From Eubacterium sp. UBA3720 (GTDB lineage Bacteria > Bacillota > Clostridia > Lachnospirales > Lachnospiraceae), in assembly GCA_002371335.1 (NCBI GenBank), contig DFHP01000028.1, positions 5,512 through 12,888 of the forward strand: 7,377 nucleotides of DNA, read 5' to 3'. Shown piece after piece: positions 1 to 6,083 of the stretch (its first letter is position 1; every line of letters starts with the position of its first letter). The notes under the pieces were generated by a model. That model saw only the letters and a list, made by a program, of their open reading frames with translations, did no database searches and had not been told where the DNA came from. The translations under genes were made by a program, and so were the position numbers.

Positions 1-47
1 CCGGAGGGTTTCGTTTCACAGGAAATTGACGAAATCTCCTGTGAGAC
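1..47 (-). repeat. Hairpin repeat, copy 1 (abuts the T-box terminator)
   Basis: This is an imperfect hairpin with 14-nt arms at 13-26 and 34-47 and a 7-nt loop. It aligns with 4087-4133: both share the flank GGAGGGTTT, equal arm and loop lengths, and the core AGGAAAT. One stem pair differs by a compensatory change (CACAGG/CCTGTG here, CATAGG/CCTATG in the other copy). Read on the minus strand it begins directly after the eight-U tract of the T-box terminator. The window edge may cut off its far flank. It is probably a dispersed intergenic repeat; no function can be assigned. Confidence 0.6.
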
Positions 48-89
48 AAAAAAAAGCCCCTGACCTGATCCGACGATCAGGTCAAGGGC
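48..89 (-). terminator. Intrinsic terminator of the T-box leader
   Basis: On the minus strand a 15-bp stem (arms 75-89 and 56-70, one G-U pair) closes a 4-nt loop and is followed by eight U residues (48-55). It sits about 20 nt downstream of the T-box sequence, where the regulatory terminator of such leaders belongs. Uncharged tRNA binding would favour the competing antiterminator and allow read-through to a gene left of position 1. Confidence 0.9.
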
Positions 90-320
90 GGGAAAATACT
101 TAAATAAACCCGTGTTGCCACCTTGATTTGCGCAATTATCAGCACACACTCAATACAGATACACATGATATCCTGCCAGGTAACGACTGCCTTACGTCAT
201 AGAATACTCAGCAAAAAAGCCTTTGACTATGCCCTCTGTGGTCCATTTACGAATCAGCGTTCCATCCGGATCTCACCACCCCGGACTCTCTGCAGGTGCC
301 CTAAACGTTTTATCTCCACA
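48..320 (-). promoter_or_regulatory. T-box riboswitch, probably tRNA-Trp specific
   Basis: The minus strand carries the conserved T-box sequence AAGGUGGCAACACGGG at 124-109. Further 5' is a Stem I with the hallmark CAGAGAG segment followed by a GGUGGUGAGAUCC-type distal arm (about 294-265). The base of Stem I pairs UGUGG (320-316) with CCACA (241-237). Next to the 3' strand of that base, the specifier loop reads AAA-UGG-A, giving UGG (245-243), the Trp codon, followed by the usual purine. The bulge reads UGGC, whose C would pair with a G discriminator base, as in bacterial tRNA-Trp. Shifted readings (AAU Asn, GAC Asp) also have G discriminators but fit the loop register less well. The controlled gene, likely tryptophan synthesis, uptake or charging, is outside the window. 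Confidence 0.88.
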
Positions 321-354
321 TCATCGGTTTAAAGTATTGTATTAATTTTTCAGA

Positions 355-384
355 ACTATAACATTTCTGTACCTGTTTTGTCAA
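355..384 (-). promoter_or_regulatory. Sigma-A-type promoter of the T-box transcript
   Basis: On the minus strand a perfect -35 box TTGACA (384-379) is separated by 18 bp from TATAGT (360-355), five of six bases of the -10 consensus. The predicted start near 348 lies about 28 nt ahead of the Stem I base, as expected for a T-box leader. Confidence 0.75.
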
Positions 385-423
385 CCCTTATAAAAATAAA
401 TAATAGAGATTTCTTACAAGTTG

Positions 424-534
424 TTTCTGAAACAGTCTGATCACTTCAGACAAAAAAATCATTTCCCGGGGATAGTAATTATGTTAGAATTAAATGACTA
501 AAACTTCCCACATGGCATTTCTGAAACAGTTTGA
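424..534 (+). repeat. 17-bp direct repeat pair in the divergent control region
   Basis: TTTCTGAAACAGTCTGA (424-440) recurs as TTTCTGAAACAGTTTGA (518-534) with one mismatch, 94 bp apart. The core GTTTC-T-GAAAC of the first copy is itself palindromic, with a shorter version in the second. The second copy overlaps a possible -35 box (TTGAAC, 531-536). The position, between a minus-strand promoter and a plus-strand gene, would suit operator sites for an unknown regulator, but no regulator family is recognised. Confidence 0.45.
482..490 (+). promoter_or_regulatory. Possible extended -10 promoter for the propeller gene
   Basis: TGTTAGAAT (482-490) matches the extended -10 pattern TGn-TANNNT with five of six -10 bases. 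The matching -35 position (462-467, TTTCCC) is poor. Transcription would begin near 497, so the inverted repeat at 500-553 would form the 5' end of the message. An alternative is TTGAAC (531-536), 17 bp, TATAGA (554-559), which gives a leader of about 20 nt. The sequence does not decide between them. Confidence 0.35.
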
Positions 535-553
535 ACATGAAGCGGGAAGTTTT
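500..553 (+). other. Perfect 10-bp inverted repeat (leader hairpin or operator)
   Basis: AAAACTTCCC (500-509) is exactly complementary to GGGAAGTTTT (544-553), with 34 bp between. The loop holds the second copy of the 17-bp direct repeat and a smaller CATG/CATG pairing. A U-run follows the right arm, so an attenuator-like hairpin is conceivable, but the long loop makes it atypical, and no gene upstream on this strand needs a terminator. Confidence 0.45.
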
Positions 554-587
554 TATAGATTGATTTCAAATATCAGAGGACTCATTT

Positions 588-1769
588 ATGAAAGAAAAAC
601 TGCTCGCACGAATCAGAAAAAAGAAGGAAAAAAGAATTGCCAGAAAAAACGCTCATCCGGTTTTGTTTTATGTTCTTTCAGGATTAACTTTTATCGTTCT
701 GGTTTGCGCGATCTATTATGCATATGCTTTTGTTTACAGGGGCAGGACCGAAAACAGACATCGCTCAGGGAAAACAAGTACAGAGGCGTCAGTCCATCCC
801 TCTACCGGTTCATTGAAGAGAGCTCTATGGATGTATCCTTCTTTGAAAAAAGAGGTTTTTAATGTACCGAATGTCAGCAGCATACCAAATACTTACGTGC
901 TTCCCGGACTGGACAGTACGAGAACTCTCTACACGAAAGATGACCAGAATTTTAAACTTGCCTCATGCGGAGCTATGACGCCTCAGGGGCTTGCCGTTAC
1001 ACAGGATCATATCATTATCAGTGCTTACTGCCATACCAGAAAACATAACTCGGTCCTTTATCTTATAGATAAAAAGACCGGTGATTTTGTCAAGGAGGTA
1101 GTACTTCAGGGGCGTCCTCATGCAGGCGGCATCGCATATGATCCGATCCATGATATGCTCTGGGTGGCTACAAGCTCCGACGGTATCGCAAGCATAGCAT
1201 CTATTCCGATGAGCTCCCTCCTTGCATATGATCTGGATGCAATAGAACCGATCTCCTACCTTTATCAGTATCCCGTGGTATCGCTGCAGAGCTCGTCCTT
1301 TATAGCTTATTATGACAAATGTCTTTACATTGGTCTTTTTACCAATTCAAATAACGGTGCTATCTACAGGTACTCGATCATGGAGGATGGTTCTCTGTCT
1401 TCCGTTAATGTAACTACGACATACAGCCGCAATATCAGAGAGATTGCACAGCCTGAAAGCGTTACTCTTATAGAGAATCGTATTCAGGGACTTGCGATGA
1501 ACGATAATTATCAGTTCCTCTCTACCTCCTGGGGCTTTCTGAATTCACAGATCTACGTTCATTCACAGACGGACGATATCGTTACGACCTTTGAACTTAC
1601 GAACGTACTTATGAAGGAGATTTATCCAAGACAGCTGGAGCAGATCTGCGTAGAAGACGATGATCTGTATCTTTTATTTGAATCTGCTGCCTATCCGTAC
1701 AGATATTATCCTCTGCCAAGTGTGGATTATGTGCTGCGGGTAAATATCAACTCTCTTGTCAGAGAATAG
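588..1769 (+). CDS. Membrane-anchored beta-propeller-like protein, function unknown
   Basis: This 393-residue protein starts at an ATG preceded by AGAGGA seven nucleotides upstream. Residues 1-24 are strongly basic and residues 25-48 form one hydrophobic helix, so the rest probably lies outside the membrane (N-in anchor). A polar linker of about 50-110 precedes a series of similar beta-rich units: 131-173 (QGLAVTQDHIIISAY), 177-212 (GGIAYDPIHDMLWVAT), 236-264, 298-326 (QGLAMNDNYQFLSTS) and 350-386. The recurring pattern of G-[LI]-[AC] then D, then a hydrophobic strand, resembles YncE/NHL/SMP-30-type propellers, though no catalytic signature is seen. It converges on the LtaS-like gene, leaving 132 bp filled by a palindromic cassette. 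A binding or scaffold role at the envelope is only an inference. The coding call is firm; the fold is likely; the function is unknown. Confidence 0.85.
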   Translation: MKEKLLARIRKKKEKRIARKNAHPVLFYVLSGLTFIVLVCAIYYAYAFVYRGRTENRHRSGKTSTEASVHPSTGSLKRALWMYPSLKKEVFNVPNVSSIPNTYVLPGLDSTRTLYTKDDQNFKLASCGAMTPQGLAVTQDHIIISAYCHTRKHNSVLYLIDKKTGDFVKEVVLQGRPHAGGIAYDPIHDMLWVATSSDGIASIASIPMSSLLAYDLDAIEPISYLYQYPVVSLQSSSFIAYYDKCLYIGLFTNSNNGAIYRYSIMEDGSLSSVNVTTTYSRNIREIAQPESVTLIENRIQGLAMNDNYQFLSTSWGFLNSQIYVHSQTDDIVTTFELTNVLMKEIYPRQLEQICVEDDDLYLLFESAAYPYRYYPLPSVDYVLRVNINSLVRE

Positions 1770-1779
1770 AGAACCGCAG

Positions 1780-1918
1780 CTTTTATCCCAGCGGGAGATT
1801 TAATCGCGATCTCTGACCGCGCGCGAGCTGCGCGACGCACTTGTGCGTCTTCCTCCGGGACGAGCTTGTAATAACCCGCCGCTTAAAAAGCGGGGACCTT
1901 CTCACTCCGGGATAAAAG
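1780..1918. repeat. 139-bp palindromic multi-hairpin cassette
   Basis: Perfect 10-bp outer arms CTTTTATCCC (1780-1789) and GGGATAAAAG (1909-1918) are reinforced, after a 5-nt mismatch, by GAGA/TCTC (1795-1798 with 1900-1903). Inside are three hairpins: CGCGC/GCGCG (1820-1834), GACGCAC/GTGCGTC (1834-1849) and CCGCTT/AAGCGG (1879-1893). The interior is GC-rich and has no open frame of note and no U-tract. It fills the gap between convergent genes, and its right arm overlaps the last codons and stop of the LtaS-like gene. It could be a small non-autonomous mobile element (MITE-like) or an unusual two-way transcription barrier. No target-site duplication was identified. Confidence 0.5.
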
Positions 1919-3890
1919 GAAACATCTCAGTGTTTCTGTTTTTGTCAAACATATTATTATACTGCAGCTGATGATATTTGTTCAGCCATTTTTTCTCCTC
2001 GCCTTCCGCTTCGCTGATATAGCGGAAGCCGCCTTCGTCAACGGAATAATAGCCTCTGGAATTAACTGCGGGAATGACCTCTTTCATCTCTTTCAGAAAT
2101 TCGTTGTATGGTGTCAGAGAAAGCCCCGCCCTCTCCAGAGTCATCGTTGAAAGAAAGTTCAGGCTGGTACAGTCTACATATTCTTCCTGCGTATCATAAT
2201 TTGTCCAGATAAAAAACGGAACCTTATACAGCGCTTCCAGCTCGTTCATGGTCAGTCCGGAAAGTCCTTTACCATTCAGACTGCTGTAAAATGTATTATT
2301 AAGACTGGGCATATGATCTCCAAAGAATACGATCACTACTTTTCTGTCCTGCCGTTCGAAATAGCTGATCAGTTCCTCCAGAGCGGCGTCGCTTTCATGG
2401 AGAAGTGACAGATAGTTGTTCACATCTTCATACTGGGTCCCTATAGTTCTGATTATATTTCCTCTTTCATTTCGAAGCTTTGAATAATATCCGTAATAGG
2501 GTCTGTGATTCTGCATGGTGACAGCATGAATATACAGATTCTCATTCTGCTCTTTATCCTCGTAGATATCAATTATATGTCCGAACAGCTGCTTATCCGT
2601 CACATAACCCCGGAGAGTCTGATCATAAGACATATAATTAAAGTTCTCCAGAAAGTATTTTTCATCAAAACCCATATTCGAATAGTTTGTCGTTCTGCTG
2701 AATCCGCCGGAATAATACGGGTGCATTGCCACGCAGGTATAATCCTGCTCCTTCAGGCTTGTAACCATTGAAAATGGCTCTTCATTGATAAACTGCTGAA
2801 ACGCCACCGATCCTCCCGGCAGGAATCCCATGGTATTTCCTGTCAGATATTCCCATTCTGAATTTGGTGTTTTTGCGCCGAAAACTGATGCAAGGGCATA
2901 TCCACGGATCGTATTTTCCGTGAGTGAATCATAGAAAGGCATTACTTCCTGGTTGGCAGAAACAGGTCCCAGATTTCCGAAATCAGTAAAAGCTTCGCTC
3001 ATGATCGATATAATGACCGGCTTTTCCGTGTCTGTACCCGAAGGTATAGCGTTTTCCGCTGCCGTTTCATTCTCCGATGCCTTTTTGATATACTCCGAAG
3101 CTATCCCGTTTACACTCTCAGAAGAATATCCTGAGGGCTTATCGATCATCTGCTGATCTCTTATCCCGAGAATAAAATTTACCACATATCCGTTCTGATA
3201 GCTTCCTTTTTCGCGCCAGGTCTCCATGCTGATATCACCCAGAAGCAGCGTCATGGTCACACAGAATACTGCGGAAATAACGCCGGCAGCGGCTCTCTGT
3301 CTCCAGTACGATCTGAATACCATGCGGCATCTTTGGAGCAATGCAGTAAAAAGGATAAAGCAAAGGATCCCCCATGTAATGCGCTCCTTAAATTCAATCG
3401 TAAATCCTTCTGTTCTGGCATTCAGTGCGCTTATGCGCATCAACGCACCGGGATAAAATTCATCCTCTCTGAACTGATAAATAAAATTGTTGAATACAGC
3501 CAGCGCGTTCAGACTGCCCTGCACAAGGACACAAGTCAGAACCGGTCTTGCTGTGATAAAAAAAACGAACACATGGATCATCAGGCAGCTTAGAATATTC
3601 AGCAAAGCCATATAGGCAGATATCCTTGTAAATCTGTTCATATCAAGTATGATCCTTTGTACTGTAAGAAAGGATACACAGCCGGAGAGCAGCAGTATTC
3701 CGGGAATCACTATCAATGATCCTTTTTCATCAAAGACGATTTCCATACAGACGATAAGATAAAAAAGGATGCTGAACACGATCGGCAGCAGAAATAAAGC
3801 CCCCGAAAGTACCGAGAGCACTCCGCTCAATATCAGAGCTCCTGCAAACCAGGGCCATTTCTTTTTTTCAAAGCAAAAATTTATTTTCAT
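1902..3890 (-). CDS. LTA synthase (LtaS)-family membrane sulfatase-fold enzyme
   Basis: This is a 662-residue polytopic membrane protein. Hydrophobic helices lie at roughly 12-32, 34-54, 58-79, 90-113, 118-135, 172-185 and 202-219, followed by an extracytoplasmic alkaline-phosphatase/sulfatase-type domain from about 290. By analogy with LtaS, the visible active-site set is E299 (in ISIMSEAF) as metal ligand, T341 (in GAKTPNSEWEYLTG) as catalytic nucleophile, H462 (in MQNHRPYY), and D525-H526 (in FFGDHMPS) as metal ligands. LtaS-family enzymes transfer glycerol-phosphate from phosphatidylglycerol or similar lipids to envelope glycopolymers; the exact acceptor cannot be read here. A stretch of about 255-290, rich in S, E, N and A, separates the two parts. 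The start has AAAGGA four nucleotides upstream. No clear promoter was found in the 291-bp gap behind it. The C-terminal FPFIPE is encoded by the arm of the palindromic cassette. Confidence 0.9.
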   Translation of the reverse strand: MKINFCFEKKKWPWFAGALILSGVLSVLSGALFLLPIVFSILFYLIVCMEIVFDEKGSLIVIPGILLLSGCVSFLTVQRIILDMNRFTRISAYMALLNILSCLMIHVFVFFITARPVLTCVLVQGSLNALAVFNNFIYQFREDEFYPGALMRISALNARTEGFTIEFKERITWGILCFILFTALLQRCRMVFRSYWRQRAAAGVISAVFCVTMTLLLGDISMETWREKGSYQNGYVVNFILGIRDQQMIDKPSGYSSESVNGIASEYIKKASENETAAENAIPSGTDTEKPVIISIMSEAFTDFGNLGPVSANQEVMPFYDSLTENTIRGYALASVFGAKTPNSEWEYLTGNTMGFLPGGSVAFQQFINEEPFSMVTSLKEQDYTCVAMHPYYSGGFSRTTNYSNMGFDEKYFLENFNYMSYDQTLRGYVTDKQLFGHIIDIYEDKEQNENLYIHAVTMQNHRPYYGYYSKLRNERGNIIRTIGTQYEDVNNYLSLLHESDAALEELISYFERQDRKVVIVFFGDHMPSLNNTFYSSLNGKGLSGLTMNELEALYKVPFFIWTNYDTQEEYVDCTSLNFLSTMTLERAGLSLTPYNEFLKEMKEVIPAVNSRGYYSVDEGGFRYISEAEGEEKKWLNKYHQLQYNNMFDKNRNTEMFPFIPE

Positions 3891-4086
3891 ATATTCCTTT
3901 CGTAACTTTCAAGTCTCGTTCGCGATATCTGGCGCGGGATTCGGGTCAGCTTCAGCGGACATCAACCGCTTCCCACATGGTTTTTTTTAACACTCTGATC
4001 ATGAAAACAACATCGTCAGTACGCTCCCGCTTCTGTCTTGCAGGCAGCAGTACTAATGATTTTCCTTTGTGCGGCGTGCGCATCCC
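3891..4086. other. Intergenic stretch without a supported gene
   Basis: This is most of the 291-bp gap between the phosphotransferase and the LtaS-like gene. It holds the LtaS-like ribosome site (AAAGGA just before 3890) and an eight-T run (3981-3988, plus strand) with no stem before it. A short open frame on the minus strand (3952-4182) runs through the terminator and hairpin repeat and has no ribosome site, so it is not called as a gene. No convincing sigma-A promoter was seen on the minus strand. Confidence 0.5.
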
Positions 4087-4133
4087 CTGGAGGGTTTGTG
4101 CCATAGGAAATGGTCGTAATTTCCTATGACACG
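4087..4133 (-). repeat. Hairpin repeat, copy 2 (abuts the pap terminator)
   Basis: Arms of 14 nt at 4098-4111 and 4119-4132 enclose a 7-nt loop. Minus-strand RNA pairs along the whole arm (one U-G), whereas plus-strand RNA has a C-A mismatch, which slightly favours the minus orientation. It matches copy 1 at 1-47 in flank (GGAGGGTTT), arm length and loop length. As in copy 1, it begins directly after the U-tract of a minus-strand terminator. Confidence 0.65.
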
Positions 4134-4174
4134 AAAAAAGTGCCCGGTCAGATTTTCTCCGACCGGGCACTTTT
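4134..4174 (-). terminator. Intrinsic terminator after pap, possibly bidirectional
   Basis: A perfect 14-bp stem AAAAGTGCCCGGTC (4136-4149) / GACCGGGCACTTTT (4161-4174) has an 11-nt loop and a U6 tract on the minus strand (4139-4134). It starts 8 bp after the phosphotransferase stop codon. The plus strand has four U residues, so weak termination in that direction is possible. It should limit read-through into the LtaS-like gene. Confidence 0.9.
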
Positions 4175-4181
4175 CTGATCA

Positions 4182-5657
4182 TTATTCTTCACACGCTTTC
4201 TTTAAGGTGTCGATTACGATCTGAAGAGCTTTGATACGGGCGTATTTTTTATCTACGGATTCAAGGATATACCATGGGGCAAATGCCGTACTTGTCTTCT
4301 GAAGCATCTCGTTTACCGCCCCTTCATATTGATCCCATTTTTCTCTGTTGCGCCAGTCTTCGTCGGTGATCTTCCATTGCTTGCCCGGAGTGTTCTGTCG
4401 GTCCGTGAATCTGGCAAGCTGGGTCTCGTTATCGATTTGTACCCAGAACTTTATGACTACGGCGCCCCAGTCGGCAAGTTCCTTTTCAAATTCGTTGATC
4501 TCATTGTAAGCTCTCTGCCAGTCGTTTTCACTGCAGAAACCTTCCAGCCGTTCAACCATTACACGACCATACCATGTTCTGTCAAAAATTGCAATATGTC
4601 CAGTCTTTGGAAGCCTGTTCCAGAACCTCCACAGGAACATCCTTGCTTTTTCATGAGGCTCAGGGCTTGCAATAGGATTCACTATATATCCCCTTGGATC
4701 GAGCGCTTCCGCTATCCTTTTTATATTGCCTCCCTTTCCTGCCGCATCCCATCCTTCATAGGCTATGATCACAGGAATTTTCTTCCTGTAAAGCTTATAA
4801 TGCAGCGCCCGGAGCTCTCTCTGAAGTTCGGACAGCTTCGCTTTGTAATCAGCATCCGATATTTCTTTGTCCAGCGGTACATCCTTTAACAGGGGCATCT
4901 TTTTCATGGCAAAGATATTCTGTCTTATTGGCATTGCCAGAGAATGATTCTGAAGCGCTGTATCGATTCCCTGATTCAGATACGTGAGCACCTGGAGCTG
5001 GGCCCATTTTTTATTCGTGGCGTCGATCACATACCATGGAGAAACGGATCTGTTCGTGTCGTTCAGATAACGGTCATAAACGTCCAGACATTTCTTATAA
5101 TGCTTGTTCTCCCAGATGTCGTCTTCACTTACTCTCCATGCAGTATCTTTGTTTTCCAGAAGTTCTTTTAAACGCTTTTTCTGTTGTTTTCTGCTGATAT
5201 GGAAGAAAAACTTCATAACCAGATAGCCGTTATCGGTCAGCTGGCGTTCCGCTGTATTAATACTGTTTACCCTTTCCTGATATTTTTCTTCCGTAAGATC
5301 CCCGTTAAACAGATCATTCGTCACTTCACCCATCCAGCAGGTATCGAAAAATTTAAATTTTCCCGCCTCCGGTATCTCGACCATGTATCTGTAGAGAAAC
5401 GGTTTTCTCCGCTCTTCTGTCGTAGGCTCAGAATCCATGGTAGCCACCTGGAAGAAACGGGGATCAATATTATTGATCACCGAACCTATAACACTTCCCT
5501 TTCCTGCTGCACCCCATCCTTCAAAAATGACCATAACAGGAAGCTTTGCCGACTTGATCTTCATCTGATTTGCTGCCAATGCCGCGCGCTGTTCCTGAAG
5601 CTGCGTCTTGAGTATTTCTTTTTCAGGCCGATCCTCCGGCACATATTTTTTCAGCAT
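4182..5657 (-). CDS. pap: Polyphosphate:AMP phosphotransferase (two-domain PPK2 family)
   Basis: This protein carries two tandem PPK2 P-loop kinase domains, the class II arrangement known to make ADP from AMP and polyphosphate. Numbered from the ATG at 5657 (491 residues), the N-domain has EGWGAAGKG (46-54) and DTCWMGEV (105-112). The C-domain has the full EGWDAAGKGG (301-310) and DRTWYGR (359-365). The N-domain has lost the Walker-A aspartate and the DR..YGR residues, so the C-domain is probably the active one. The start at 5657 was chosen because GGGAGG lies about nine nucleotides upstream and the length fits the family. An in-frame ATG at 5855 would add 66 residues rich in K, R, N, S and E; that stretch is coding-like in base composition, so a longer form cannot be excluded. 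A terminator follows the stop directly. The product is expected to be cytoplasmic. Confidence 0.93.
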   Translation of the reverse strand: MLKKYVPEDRPEKEILKTQLQEQRAALAANQMKIKSAKLPVMVIFEGWGAAGKGSVIGSVINNIDPRFFQVATMDSEPTTEERRKPFLYRYMVEIPEAGKFKFFDTCWMGEVTNDLFNGDLTEEKYQERVNSINTAERQLTDNGYLVMKFFFHISRKQQKKRLKELLENKDTAWRVSEDDIWENKHYKKCLDVYDRYLNDTNRSVSPWYVIDATNKKWAQLQVLTYLNQGIDTALQNHSLAMPIRQNIFAMKKMPLLKDVPLDKEISDADYKAKLSELQRELRALHYKLYRKKIPVIIAYEGWDAAGKGGNIKRIAEALDPRGYIVNPIASPEPHEKARMFLWRFWNRLPKTGHIAIFDRTWYGRVMVERLEGFCSENDWQRAYNEINEFEKELADWGAVVIKFWVQIDNETQLARFTDRQNTPGKQWKITDEDWRNREKWDQYEGAVNEMLQKTSTAFAPWYILESVDKKYARIKALQIVIDTLKKACEE

Positions 5658-5855
5658 ATACAATTCCCTCCCGTTCTTCTTATTTTCCGATGATATCTCC
5701 TTTGCCTCTTCCCTGATTATTCCGGAGCCGTTAACTGTTCCCGAAGGTTTTCCGGGCCGTTTTTTACGAAAGCTGTTATTTATCTGCCGGCTTTTTTTAT
5801 CCGGCCATCCGCTTCTCTTATTTTCGGGCTCCTGCGTTTTTCTCCTACTGATCAT
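5658..5855 (-). other. Possible in-frame N-terminal extension of pap, or leader
   Basis: The reading frame stays open for 66 codons upstream of the preferred start, to an ATG at 5855. The predicted peptide is polar, basic and probably disordered, with no recognised domain. The upstream AAAAGGA sits 12 nt from the 5855 ATG, which is long, but only 4 nt from an out-of-frame ATG that opens a three-codon frame (MPK) whose TGA overlaps the 5855 ATG. If 5657 is the true start, this is an unusually GC-rich leader of about 200 nt. Confidence 0.4.
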
Positions 5856-5973
5856 TTTGGCATATATTCCTTTTCATAATAACATTGAAATAACACTGTC
5901 CGAAATGAAGCATGAGCACGATCCGGCCGCTTGTTCAGGTATCATGATGGATCGCAGTTCTCTATTTATTTTT

Positions 5974-6002
5974 ATTATAATATCACTATTTTCAGAAAAC
6001 AA
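5974..6002 (-). promoter_or_regulatory. Promoter candidate for pap
   Basis: A perfect -10 box TATAAT (5979-5974, minus strand) lies 17 bp from TTGTTT (6002-5997), which keeps the TTG of the -35 consensus. The surroundings are AT-rich. Transcription would begin near 5967, about 110 nt before the 5855 ATG and 310 nt before the 5657 ATG. Confidence 0.6.
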
Positions 6003-6009
6003 TAATTCT

Positions 6010-6026
6010 TTGTGAGCATTTCACAA
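6010..6026. promoter_or_regulatory. Rex/CRP-like palindrome upstream of the pap promoter
   Basis: TTGTGA and TCACAA form perfect 6-bp inverted half-sites with a 5-bp spacer. The half-sites match those of Rex (redox sensor) and CRP/FNR-type operators, whose usual spacer is 6 bp, so this site is one base short. It lies just upstream of the -35 box, centred near -51 from the predicted start, and also just after the dehydrogenase stop codon. A weak hairpin is the other reading, but no U-tract follows it. Confidence 0.35.
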
Positions 6027-6083
6027 CTTTTCCAAATGAACAACGGGGCTTATGATAAGATTGTCCGCAAAATACACGGTTAA

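Noticed and set aside
123..332. Open frame of 69 codons on the plus strand
   Set aside because: It lies antisense to the T-box Stem I and antiterminator region, which fully explains the sequence.
494..862. Open frame of 122 codons on the plus strand overlapping the propeller gene
   Set aside because: It runs out of frame through the start of a better-supported gene, has no ribosome site, and crosses the inverted repeat at 500-553.
3981..3988. Eight-T run on the plus strand as a terminator
   Set aside because: No stable stem precedes it, and no plus-strand gene lies upstream within the gap.
3952..4182. Open frame of 76 codons on the minus strand between pap and the LtaS-like gene
   Set aside because: It reads through the terminator and hairpin repeat, has no ribosome site, and has a composition unlike a real protein.
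4329..4889. Open frame of 186 codons on the plus strand
   Set aside because: It is antisense to conserved PPK2 C-domain motifs and is a shadow of pap.
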